Source: Bacteriovoracaceae bacterium (GTDB lineage Bacteria > Bdellovibrionota > Bacteriovoracia > Bacteriovoracales > Bacteriovoracaceae). Taken from it: a stretch of DNA of 64,000 nt. This document shows positions 20,269 to 29,248 of the stretch, in pieces (the stretch's first letter is position 1; each line of letters opens with the position of its first letter). The translations under genes and the position numbers were made by a program. The DNA is taken from assembly GCA_013141065.1 (NCBI GenBank), contig JABFRR010000008.1, positions 377,464 through 441,463 on the forward strand, given 5' to 3'. The notes beneath the pieces are model-generated. The model was given only the letters and a program-made list of their open reading frames with translations. It ran no database searches and had not been told where the DNA came from.

Positions 20269-23200
20269 ATGAGTCTTAAGTACAGAATCCGACTTGAAAA
20301 CGAGCGGGTTATCGGGCCATTTTCTGAAGAAGAAATTGGCGAATTATTTATAAAGAATCACATAAAAGGAACTGAGCAGTGCCAACAATTTCCAATTGGT
20401 GATTGGAAACCATTACAATCTTTTAGCCAATTAAGTGAAATAATTAATGAAACTATAAAAAAAATTAACCAGGCAAATGCACAGAACGAAGCATCCATAA
20501 CTAGTGTAAATTCTAAGAAAGTTAGTTCACAAAAATTAAAGTCCAAATCAACCAATGTTGAAAAAAATACTGAAAAAACAGAAGCGCCAATTGTAACATT
20601 CCATGAGTTTAAGTTCGGTAAAGACATCAAAGATGATGTTAACTATGAAGAACTTGAAAAAGAATATAAAAAAAATAATCCCCATGTGCCAACAGAAGAA
20701 GCGATGGAAGAAACACTTGTTGTAAGAAAATTTAGCAACAAAGTAGATAACCTTGATAAGACCGTAGTTGTTCGCCCAAAGTTTGAAATTCCCAAAGCTA
20801 AAAATGAATCCCAAAGTGTATTATATAAAATGGAGTCACCAGTAGTTGTTGAAGAAAAAATGCAACCAACAAGGGAGGAATTAATAAATGAAAAAACAGA
20901 ATTTATTAATCTTGCGCAGGCCCTGCCAACAATTAATGCTCAACTTAGTGTCTCAGAAGTTGAGTTAGATACAAAAAAAAAGATTGAAGAAAGTTTAGAA
21001 ATTAAAAGATTAAAAGATTTAGAAGCTATTATTATTCGTGAGCAAGCTATCGAGCAAGGCCATGAAGATGACGAAATTGAAATTATTGAAGAAGAAGATT
21101 CAGAATCTAAAACAAGCCAGCCTAAAGTAATAATTAAAAAAAAGAAACAAAAAGGAATGTCGATTGTTGCGATATTAGCATTCTTGGGAATTTTTTACTT
21201 TTTTCTTCAAGACGAGGGACCACCTAAGCAGCAAGGAGTTACGTTTTTAGAAGTTAAATTTCCCATTACAGCAGATGAAGAAAATATCCCAGGTGCCAAT
21301 AACTATTTAGTTCAAGCACGTGGATTGTATTCTAAGGGAAACTATAGGGCACGAACAATTGCCTCAAAAATGTATTTAAATTCACTCGCACAAAAATTCA
21401 GTGATAATGAAGCATTAGGTGAAATCATACTCACTTATGCAGAATTGTTAGACAACACAAGAGATCAAACCCAGTCTGCAAGCACGCTTTATAAATATGT
21501 TCAATTAGCAGAATCAAAATTTCTAAGTGATCACAGTGTTGCCACAGGAGTCGCTTTATTTTTTGATAAAATTGGTAAATATCAAACAGGAATTTATACA
21601 ATAAAAAATTATCTCCGCGCCGGACAAAAACCAACGCCAAAGATGTTATCTTACTATTTGGGTTTACTGGTTAAAGCTGGGGAGTTTGTCGAAGCTCGAA
21701 AGGTTTTTGAAACAATTTCTACAATACCCAAAAAACCATTAGAAGCCTATGTAGAATTGGCCCTTTTTCAAATAGCGAATGATAAACCAGCAGAGGCGCA
21801 AACGATTATTCTTGAGGGTATTAAGTATTTTCCAAGTAGTGTAAAGCTATTATTGCTGCTTTCTGATTCTTATCTAAAAGAGCAATCAATAAAACAATTT
21901 GAAGCGACACTTAAAAAAGTAGATAAATTACAAGCAGAGTACTCACCGGTGTATTTGGCAAAATATTTACAATACATGGGGTATCTTGCTGCATTTAAAA
22001 ATAAGAATAAAGAAGCTAGTGTGTTTTTTAAGAAATCATTACAAATCAAAGAGTCAGACGAATTGAGATCAAGTTTAGCGAAGTTAGAAATTGGTGGAGA
22101 TCTAGCCTCTCAAAATTTAATTTTAGAAAGTAAGGTAATTGGATTATTAAAAAAATCTAAGGAAGAATTTAAAAATAGAAACTTAGATTCTGCCTTTCAG
22201 TTTATTATTGAGGCTGTTGATGCAGATCCCGATTATATTCCTTCCGTTTTATTCCAAGCAAAGCTAAATACCTATAGAGGTTTTTTTGAATCGTCCATTT
22301 TTTCATTACAAGAAAAGATCGGTGTCCATCAACAAAACTTTCAATTAAAAAAAGCCTTAGTTGAAGTTTATATTCAAGCCTATAAGTTCGATGAAGCTGA
22401 AAGGCTTCTTTCTGAAATTGCACAAACTAAATATGCCACCTCTTCCGAATATGCTTCGTTGATGGGTTTTTTTTCAGAAGCTAAGAAGAATCCTATCATT
22501 GCAATAAAGTGGTATGACCGTGCACTATCAAGAGATCCCTTGAGTGACGAAAACATGTATCAAATTGCAAAAATATTAGTAAAAAATAAACGATTTGCAG
22601 AAGCCCGTGGGCGAATTTCAAAGGCGCTTTTATTGGATCCAAAGAATGTAAAGTATCACGCGCTCAACGCTGAAATTCTTTATGACCAAGATGGGACTGA
22701 TACTGCACTTGGATACCTTCGAGACACTATGACAGAGCTTGGTGAAGATCCACTTTTAGTTTCAACTATTACCTCACTCTATTTTCGAAGTGGTCAGATA
22801 AAAGAATTTCAAGATTATTATACAAAAATACAAAATTTACCTAAAAAAGATGAAGGTTTGTATGAAGTTCTAATGGCAGCTGCGAAATTAGAAGGCAGAA
22901 AAGACGAGTACGTAAAACATGCCAAAGATTTAGTGAAGCTTAATCCAGGAAACTTGAACATCAGGATGGAGTTAGGGGAGGTATTTTTAAATGAAGGAAA
23001 ATTTGACGATGCGATCGTTCAATTTACAGAAATTAAAGATAAATTAGAATCCTATCCTAAAGTGCATTACCAATTAGCACGAGTATATTTAGCGAGAAAT
23101 AACACTGCAAAAGCCAGAGAAATGGCCACTAAAGAGCTCCAGCTCAATCCGAATTTAGATTCAGCCCATTTTATAATGGGGGAAGTTTTTAGGCTTGAAA

Positions 23201-23508
23201 AAGACTACCGCGAAGCTATTTTAAAATATGAAAAAGCGATTAGCTTAAATCCACGTTCAATTGATGCTCTCTTAGCGATGGCCAATTTAAAATTGCAGCA
23301 AAACTATGCCAATGAAGCGATTGACTTACTTTTAAGGGCACTTAAGGAAGATATGACTAATCCAATGATTCATAAATTATTGGGAGATTCTTATCGTGCT
23401 GCAGGCCGCAGGGCGCTAGCGAAAGAAAAATATGAAGATTATTTAAAGTTGAGTCCCGTGGCACCAGATAAAGACCTCATTGAGTCTTTAATAAGAAGTC
23501 TAAAATAG
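20269..23508 (+). CDS. GYF_2-like N-terminal domain + single TM + TPR repeat protein
   Basis: ORF 1079 aa; N-term YRIRLENERVIGPFSEEEIGELFIKNHIKG; TM around SIVAILAFLGIFYFFLQ; C-terminal repeated TPR-like units (KVHYQLARVYLARNNTAKAREMATKELQLNPNLDSAHFIMGEVF). Confidence 0.85.
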   Translation: MSLKYRIRLENERVIGPFSEEEIGELFIKNHIKGTEQCQQFPIGDWKPLQSFSQLSEIINETIKKINQANAQNEASITSVNSKKVSSQKLKSKSTNVEKNTEKTEAPIVTFHEFKFGKDIKDDVNYEELEKEYKKNNPHVPTEEAMEETLVVRKFSNKVDNLDKTVVVRPKFEIPKAKNESQSVLYKMESPVVVEEKMQPTREELINEKTEFINLAQALPTINAQLSVSEVELDTKKKIEESLEIKRLKDLEAIIIREQAIEQGHEDDEIEIIEEEDSESKTSQPKVIIKKKKQKGMSIVAILAFLGIFYFFLQDEGPPKQQGVTFLEVKFPITADEENIPGANNYLVQARGLYSKGNYRARTIASKMYLNSLAQKFSDNEALGEIILTYAELLDNTRDQTQSASTLYKYVQLAESKFLSDHSVATGVALFFDKIGKYQTGIYTIKNYLRAGQKPTPKMLSYYLGLLVKAGEFVEARKVFETISTIPKKPLEAYVELALFQIANDKPAEAQTIILEGIKYFPSSVKLLLLLSDSYLKEQSIKQFEATLKKVDKLQAEYSPVYLAKYLQYMGYLAAFKNKNKEASVFFKKSLQIKESDELRSSLAKLEIGGDLASQNLILESKVIGLLKKSKEEFKNRNLDSAFQFIIEAVDADPDYIPSVLFQAKLNTYRGFFESSIFSLQEKIGVHQQNFQLKKALVEVYIQAYKFDEAERLLSEIAQTKYATSSEYASLMGFFSEAKKNPIIAIKWYDRALSRDPLSDENMYQIAKILVKNKRFAEARGRISKALLLDPKNVKYHALNAEILYDQDGTDTALGYLRDTMTELGEDPLLVSTITSLYFRSGQIKEFQDYYTKIQNLPKKDEGLYEVLMAAAKLEGRKDEYVKHAKDLVKLNPGNLNIRMELGEVFLNEGKFDDAIVQFTEIKDKLESYPKVHYQLARVYLARNNTAKAREMATKELQLNPNLDSAHFIMGEVFRLEKDYREAILKYEKAISLNPRSIDALLAMANLKLQQNYANEAIDLLLRALKEDMTNPMIHKLLGDSYRAAGRRALAKEKYEDYLKLSPVAPDKDLIESLIRSLK

Positions 23509-23561
23509 AAATCCACTTGTCATATTTATCGAAAGCGCATAATATGACCTTCTAAATAAGC

Positions 23562-23649
23562 GGAGGATTGGCAGAGTGGTCGATTGCGGCGGTTTTGAAA
23601 ACCGTTGAACCGAAAGGTTCCGCAGGTTCGAATCCTGTGTCCTCCGCCA
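23562..23649 (+). tRNA. tRNA-Ser (TGA)
   Basis: Cloverleaf: acceptor GGAGGAT/GTCCTCC, anticodon loop TTTGAAA (TGA), long variable arm, T arm GCAGGTTCGAATCCTGT, CCA encoded. Confidence 0.93.
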
Positions 23650-23694
23650 CTTTAGTTCGTCGAAGTCCCCTGAAATTTAGACTGTTAGTACATT

Positions 23695-23786
23695 GGAGAC
23701 GTGGGAGAGTGGTCTAATCCAGCGCCTTGCTAAGGCGTCGTACCCCGCAAGGGGTACCGTGAGTTCGAATCTCACCGTCTCCGCCA
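23695..23786 (+). tRNA. tRNA-Ser (GCT)
   Basis: Cloverleaf: acceptor GGAGACG/CGTCTCC, anticodon loop TTGCTAA, long variable arm TACCCCGCAAGGGGTA, T arm GTGAGTTCGAATCTCAC, CCA encoded. Confidence 0.94.
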
Positions 23787-23792
23787 TTTTTA
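23775..23792 (+). repeat. attL-like direct repeat (tRNA-Ser 3' end) of a ~20 kb island
   Basis: CCGTCTCCGCCATTTTTA, repeated exactly at 43918-43935. Confidence 0.75.
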
Positions 23793-23890
23793 AGTAATCC
23801 CCTATGATATTAGGGGGCTACTTCTACCAAAAGTCAGATGCAACCACTTGCAACCAGTTCCATAAATTACAGTTTTTTCCAAGTATCAAT

Positions 23891-24007
23891 GCTTATTTTT
23901 CAGTCGTAATATTGTAAAGTTTTTTTGTGAAATCGCTTAAGGCTTGTTCGTCTTTTTTGGCATAGACGAGTGTCGTATCCTGATCAGTAACGCCTAGTTG
24001 TTGCATT
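23891..24007 (-). pseudogene. Remnant of the C-terminus of a tyrosine recombinase next to tRNA-Ser
   Basis: DNA closely matches the 3' end of the integrase gene at 29249-29370 (...tttttttgtgaaatcgcttaaggc.tgttcgtct...catagacgag...cctgat..gtaacgcctagttgttgcat); no full ORF. Confidence 0.85.
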
Positions 24008-24182
24008 CTTTGTATTGAGGCTTGAATTAAGGAGCTGGCGATTAAGAAACTCATCACGCCGAGTCATGTTGTACATATACACCACCTAATTTAGGGTTCA
24101 ATGGTAGCGTTTTGTTCTATTTCATTTCCTAGTAATAATGTCTGAAATTTGGTAAAAAGTTATCTAATTTTTTGGAGATACT

Positions 24183-25211
24183 ATGAAAGCAGGAAGAAAT
24201 GATCCGTGCCCATGCGGTAGTGACAAAAAATATAAAAAATGCTGCCTGAATAAGATTTCAATATATACCTTCGCAGTCACGCCACATAATTTTAAACATT
24301 TTAATTGCAGCATTCGGCTAACGGAAGACGACACTCTCTATACCCTTCACATCCATCTCCAAGAAGCCCTTGAGTGGGACAATGATCATATGTTTTCATT
24401 TTTTATGGATAATAAAATTTGGAATAGAAAATCAGAATATTCAGCTAATCCGTTGGGTGAAGGAAGTGCAAATGTTAGTATGAAAAATTTGTTTCTGAAA
24501 GAGGACCAAAAATTTCTATATGTTTTTGATTACGGCGATGAGCACTGTTTTCAAATTCAACTTGCAAAAATTGAAAAGTCAGACGATTTAGATAATCTGC
24601 CTCTTGGACTTATTGAAAAAAATGGAAATGCTCCAGAACAATACGAATGTTTTGTGGAAGATGAAGAAGATATTGAAAATTTTCTCATCGCACACGATTA
24701 TTTAGAAACAAACTTGGAAATAATATCAAAAAGTTCCAATGAAAGAAGTGCTGAGAATTGGAATTTTAGGGCCTTTTTAAAGATGTATGGTGGCCCTAAG
24801 GACATTGACGAAGAAGTACGTCGAATTAATGATGAAGTTTCAAGTCGGATTGATTGCACCGATTGCGGAAACTGCTGCCAAACGATTAGTCCTATTTTGC
24901 TAGAGGATGATATTGCTAAACTCTCTAGTAGATTATCATTAAGCAAAAAAGAGTTTATAGAAAAACACCTTAAAAAAACTGAAGACGGAGAATTTGTTTT
25001 TAATAAAGCTCCCTGCCCTCTTTTGCTTGAGAATAGATGTACCCAGTATGATTGCCGTCCCAGTGATTGCGAATCATTCCCGCATCTTCACAAGGATATT
25101 TTCGTGTCTCGCTTAATGGATGTTATAAGTAATTGTAGTGTCTGCCCGATAGTGTTTAATGTTTACGAAAGGCTCAAGGATGAATTTCCTGAGTGGAAAA
25201 AGAAATTTTAA
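24183..25211 (+). CDS. SEC-C motif + pRiA4b ORF-3-like + YkgJ-type Cys cluster multidomain protein
   Basis: ORF 342 aa; N-term GRNDPCPCGSDKKYKKCC (SEC-C); middle YTLHIHLQEALEWDNDHMFSFF; C-term CTDCGNCCQ...APCPLLLENRCTQYDCRPSDCESFPH (YkgJ-like). Confidence 0.8.
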   Translation: MKAGRNDPCPCGSDKKYKKCCLNKISIYTFAVTPHNFKHFNCSIRLTEDDTLYTLHIHLQEALEWDNDHMFSFFMDNKIWNRKSEYSANPLGEGSANVSMKNLFLKEDQKFLYVFDYGDEHCFQIQLAKIEKSDDLDNLPLGLIEKNGNAPEQYECFVEDEEDIENFLIAHDYLETNLEIISKSSNERSAENWNFRAFLKMYGGPKDIDEEVRRINDEVSSRIDCTDCGNCCQTISPILLEDDIAKLSSRLSLSKKEFIEKHLKKTEDGEFVFNKAPCPLLLENRCTQYDCRPSDCESFPHLHKDIFVSRLMDVISNCSVCPIVFNVYERLKDEFPEWKKKF

Positions 25212-25232
25212 ATTAAGAATGAGGTAAATAAA

Positions 25233-26879
25233 ATGGAAGTGATAAATTTGCATAGACTTAAATCAGGTATCATAACTGGAATGAAAGGTGGCGGGTATGT
25301 AACCAAGAAAATGTTGACTTCATTTATAGAAGACAATCAAAAACTAAAAATCATAGACAATCTTACAGGTAAAGATATAACGAATGAAATCCTTGACCCA
25401 CTGTTGGAAAAAATTCAGTTTAAGAATGGGAATTTGGAAGTTTTGAATTTGTGGAGACACAGCTCAGGCATTATCACTAAAGTAAAAAACGGAAAGGCCA
25501 TAACCCAAGTAATATTTGAATCATTGGTAGAAAAAAATCAGAAGTTGCGAATTGTTGATAAGGTTACGAATGAAGATATAACAAATGAAATTCTTGATAA
25601 GATTTTAGAGAAGATTCGCATTAAGAAAGAAAATTTAGAGCTAGAAAACAATAAAAAAATAAATCTACCCGAATTGCCAGAGGAGTTTGTACAAGAAAAA
25701 ATTAAAAACGTTAATTCTGAAAATCTTTGCGATAACTCGAATGGTGAATTTAATTTTGTAGATTTATTTTGCGGAGCAGGGGGCCTCTCTATCGGCCTTG
25801 AACAGGCTGGAATGAGTTGCATTCTGGGAACAGACATCAATACCTATGCTATGCAAAGCTTTAGAGAGTATCATAAAAACGCAGAAACCTTTTGCGGACC
25901 AATAAGCTCCCTTACAGATAAAGATTTAAAGGAGAAAATAGGAAACAAGCGAGTTGATCTTGTGTGCGGCGGCCCGCCTTGTCAGGGCTTTTCTACCATA
26001 GGTGAAGGTAATAAAGACGATCGAAGAAATAGTTTATTTGAGGAATTTGTGAGGGTGGTAAGAGTGCTTGGCCCAACCTATATGCTGTTTGAAAATGTCT
26101 CTGGCCTTTTAGCTGCGAAAAATGAAAAGACATTGAATGCAATACTAAGTTCTTTTAAAGCACTCGGATACCATTTGAAGATTAAAGTATTAGAGTCACA
26201 ACATTTTGGTGTACCACAAAAAAGAAAAAGAATTATTATACTCGGTTGTAAAGAAAACTATGCCTTCGATTTCCCAAAACCTATTTTTGATTGTGTTGAA
26301 AATGGTAAATATGTAAGGCCAGTTAACCTTGGAGAAGTGATTGATGACATCGCAACGGAAAATGGTGAGATTTTTAATCATCAAGTAGATAAGGCCACGC
26401 CTGAACGTATTTCGGTCGAAAGAATAAGCTGCATACCCGAAGGTCGAGGTATTCGCTACAAAAAAGATGAAGACGAATTTTTTCCAGACAAATTAAAGCT
26501 GGGATTTGATTGGTCTAAAATGAAGGAAGGCCGCCTAAGAGAGCTTCGTTTTTTCCGTTTATCGAGAATGCAGCCCACCCCCACTATTAATACAGGTTGC
26601 ACTCAGTATTATCATCCTAATGAAAATCGGCACTTTACAGTAAGGGAATTAGCACGCATTCAAACCTTCCCTAACAACTTTAAACTCTATGGCAATATTG
26701 TGTCACAGCGAAAACTTGTAGGAAATGCGGTTCCCGTGTTGATGGGGAAGGCCATCGGTAGGAGCTTGCTGGAATCCTTTAATCTTAAACAACAAGACAA
26801 TGAGGTTTATACGATTGATATTGAAAAATTAAAAGGTAAAGGTTTTTGCTATCGAGAAGATTATACTGATAAGTTTTAG
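25233..26879 (+). CDS. DNA (cytosine-5) methyltransferase with two tandem PhaR-like (PHB_acc_N-like) N-terminal repeats
   Basis: ORF 548 aa; FVDLFCGAGGLSIGLEQAG, CGGPPCQGFSTIGEG, LFENVSGLL, QKRKRIIILG, RELARIQTFP...VGNAVPVLMGKAIG motifs; N-term duplicated ~67 aa unit. Confidence 0.9.
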   Translation: MEVINLHRLKSGIITGMKGGGYVTKKMLTSFIEDNQKLKIIDNLTGKDITNEILDPLLEKIQFKNGNLEVLNLWRHSSGIITKVKNGKAITQVIFESLVEKNQKLRIVDKVTNEDITNEILDKILEKIRIKKENLELENNKKINLPELPEEFVQEKIKNVNSENLCDNSNGEFNFVDLFCGAGGLSIGLEQAGMSCILGTDINTYAMQSFREYHKNAETFCGPISSLTDKDLKEKIGNKRVDLVCGGPPCQGFSTIGEGNKDDRRNSLFEEFVRVVRVLGPTYMLFENVSGLLAAKNEKTLNAILSSFKALGYHLKIKVLESQHFGVPQKRKRIIILGCKENYAFDFPKPIFDCVENGKYVRPVNLGEVIDDIATENGEIFNHQVDKATPERISVERISCIPEGRGIRYKKDEDEFFPDKLKLGFDWSKMKEGRLRELRFFRLSRMQPTPTINTGCTQYYHPNENRHFTVRELARIQTFPNNFKLYGNIVSQRKLVGNAVPVLMGKAIGRSLLESFNLKQQDNEVYTIDIEKLKGKGFCYREDYTDKF

Positions 26880-26946
26880 TATACATAAATAATTTTCAAA
26901 CTTAGTTTTTAACACCACTTATTGTTTACTATTTTTTGAGGTATGA

Positions 26947-27351
26947 ATGGCCAAGTTAAATTCTGCTACAACTAAAATTAAAACATCGACAACGAAGCCC
27001 AAATCAAAAGTTTCCTCAAAGGCATTCCATGATTATGAAATAGAAAATGCCAAAACAGTTCAAGATTGCATCGAAATTGCGATAGTGGACGCTTATGATG
27101 AAGGCGAAGAGGCCAGTGGTTGGTATTCCTGTTTGGAAGACGTTTTTTCGGACATCGACGAAGTTGAATTTATGGGAGAAATTGTGGAATTTAAGCAATT
27201 CGGCTTTCAGGGGGATACTGCGATAGTTGGGATAATCAAGAAAAAGGGAAAAACCGCCAAGGTTTCCCTTGAGTCTTTAGTTTGGATTAAGCCCACTTGT
27301 TTACAAAGTTTGTGGCATAAGGCTTATCTGAAATATCAAGGATTGCACTAG
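26947..27351 (+). CDS. CcbP-like (putative calcium-binding) small acidic protein
   Basis: ORF 134 aa; IEIAIVDAYDEGEEASGWYSCLEDVF resembles the CcbP signature (vDAYDExExxxGWYxYLED). Confidence 0.6.
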   Translation: MAKLNSATTKIKTSTTKPKSKVSSKAFHDYEIENAKTVQDCIEIAIVDAYDEGEEASGWYSCLEDVFSDIDEVEFMGEIVEFKQFGFQGDTAIVGIIKKKGKTAKVSLESLVWIKPTCLQSLWHKAYLKYQGLH

Positions 27352-27389
27352 GTCAGATCGGATAATTGAAAATAGCGTAAGAGGAGTTT

Positions 27390-27953
27390 ATGAATACTAA
27401 ATTTTTAGCAATAGATTTTGAGACTGCAAATTATTCCCGAGAGAGTGCATGCTCCATCGGCATTGTTCGAGTGGAGAATAATAAAATTGTCCACAAGGCA
27501 GTTCATTTGATCAAGCCTCCATCACGAGAATTTATTTTTACCTACATTCATGGGATTTCTTGGAGCGATGTTAAAAATGCTCCTACTTTTAAAGAAGTTT
27601 GGAAAGATATTGCTCCCTACTTTGAAGGGATTGATTTTTTAGCGGCCCATAATGCAAAGTTTGATGCCAGCGTCCTTAAGTCTTGTTGCTCGGTATATGG
27701 TATCACTCCTCCCTCTGTCGCAATAGTTTGCTCAATGGAAATTGCAAGAAAAACATGGAATCTTTATCCGACAAAACTGTCAGATGTTTGTAGTCATTTG
27801 AAAATTAAACTTAATCACCACGAAGCACTCTCTGATGCTCATGCTTGTGCACAAATCGTAATTGCCTCTAAAGCACTGGCCACGCCCAATGTAGCCGCTA
27901 CAAAGATCGCAGTGAAACGAAAACCATCATCTCCAAGTCATGCACCTGTATAA
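27390..27953 (+). CDS. DnaQ-like 3'-5' exonuclease (DEDD)
   Basis: ORF 187 aa; FLAIDFETANYSRESACSIGIVRVENNKI, FLAAHNAKFDASVL, HHEALSDAHACAQIV. Confidence 0.88.
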   Translation: MNTKFLAIDFETANYSRESACSIGIVRVENNKIVHKAVHLIKPPSREFIFTYIHGISWSDVKNAPTFKEVWKDIAPYFEGIDFLAAHNAKFDASVLKSCCSVYGITPPSVAIVCSMEIARKTWNLYPTKLSDVCSHLKIKLNHHEALSDAHACAQIVIASKALATPNVAATKIAVKRKPSSPSHAPV

Positions 27954-27974
27954 CGCTTAGAAGAAGGTTAAATT

Positions 27975-28361
27975 ATGATAGTCAAGAAAAAGTATAAAGA
28001 CTGGATTGAGGCAAGAAAACGCCATCATCTTTCACACATGCAAGTGCAAATGGCCATGGCCGTTGGAATGAATCCAAACAAGCTGGGAAAAATAGATAAC
28101 CATAAGCAAGAATCATGGAAAGTTCCTTTGCCTCAATTTATTGAACATTGCTATTTTAAAAGTTTTAAAAAGGAAAAACCTGAGAAAATTTTAAGCATTG
28201 AAGAGATGATAAAACTTGAGATTAAGAAAAAAAATTTAAAGAAAAAATTAAAAGAGGAGAAAAGACAAAACGAGGAACTTTCTAAAAAGGAAGTAGCAAT
28301 CCAAGATTTTTCAGTTGGAACAAATGAAATTATTGAAATGGAAATATTGCCCAATGAATAA
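27975..28361 (+). CDS. Conserved hypothetical protein
   Basis: ORF 128 aa; KYKDWIEARKRHHLSHMQVQMAMAVGMNPNKLGKIDNHKQESWKVPLPQFIEHCYFKSF, compact N-terminal domain. Confidence 0.65.
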   Translation: MIVKKKYKDWIEARKRHHLSHMQVQMAMAVGMNPNKLGKIDNHKQESWKVPLPQFIEHCYFKSFKKEKPEKILSIEEMIKLEIKKKNLKKKLKEEKRQNEELSKKEVAIQDFSVGTNEIIEMEILPNE

Positions 28362-28794
28362 ATCGCTCTCCCTATGGGCCATAAAAAATGGTAATGGCAA
28401 GGCAATTTCCTTTGCCAGCAAAATGAAATTGCTTCAGCCATATCAAGCAGATGTTATAAGAAACCTCACCGAGATTGATGTGATCCAGTTCATCAAGGTA
28501 AAGGAAAATGCAGTTTGGGCCTCAAGCGAAGCGAAGGGGCATCATAAATTACCAGTGACAAGGCCTGAGCACTTTAGTGCAGTAGGGATACGGATCGAGT
28601 TTGATTTCAAGTTCCAAAATGTGGAGTTTGTAGAAATTAACTCACCTGTAAAAGGATATGGAAAAAAGATGGTAGATGCCGTACTTTCATCTCTTCCACT
28701 GGCCTGGCACCCAACAGTTGTATTTGACCAAAGCGATGGATTTTGGGAGAAGATGAAAGCACACTACTCTAATGTCGAATGGCTTGAAATATGA
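28354..28794 (+). CDS. Hypothetical protein, possible GNAT-like fold
   Basis: ATG at 28354 overlaps the previous stop (translational-coupling geometry); SPVKGYGKKMVDAVLSSLP...FDQSDGFWEKMKAHYSNVEW resembles acetyl-CoA-binding loop and C-terminal GNAT pattern. Confidence 0.5.
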   Translation: MNKSLSLWAIKNGNGKAISFASKMKLLQPYQADVIRNLTEIDVIQFIKVKENAVWASSEAKGHHKLPVTRPEHFSAVGIRIEFDFKFQNVEFVEINSPVKGYGKKMVDAVLSSLPLAWHPTVVFDQSDGFWEKMKAHYSNVEWLEI

Positions 28795-28819
28795 AAAAAA
28801 GTTTTAAAGGAGTTATCAT

Positions 28820-29143
28820 TTGAAAACATTAGTTAAAATAATTGCATTTTTAATAATTGGCCTTGTTGTAGGGTTATGTGTGACCCTGTTTATTTATGGA
28901 GCTGGGATAATCTTAAATAAGATAATTGGAATTGCTCCAATTGTAGGGGCCTCACTATTTCTTGGCTCCCTTGTGCTTGTTATCCTTATGATGGTTGGCA
29001 CGACAATTTCCGATACATACGGTCTTGCGAGTGTAATAAGGGCACATGATGGTGATGACGATTCTTCCACGAAGATTGGACGTAATGATAAATGCCCTTG
29101 TGGTAGTTTGAAAAAGTATAAAAATTGTTGCTATCAAGTATAA
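28820..29143 (+). CDS. Small two-TM protein with C-terminal SEC-C motif
   Basis: ORF 107 aa; two hydrophobic helices then GRNDKCPCGSLKKYKNCC. Confidence 0.75.
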   Translation: MKTLVKIIAFLIIGLVVGLCVTLFIYGAGIILNKIIGIAPIVGASLFLGSLVLVILMMVGTTISDTYGLASVIRAHDGDDDSSTKIGRNDKCPCGSLKKYKNCCYQV

Positions 29144-29248
29144 CTTCTTGATGGTAAATCCAATGACGAGCGGAGTCCTCATCCTTTTGGCCTCGATAGA
29201 CTTTCTGGTGGGATTACAGGGCGAAATAAATGAGGAGGATATTGCGAC

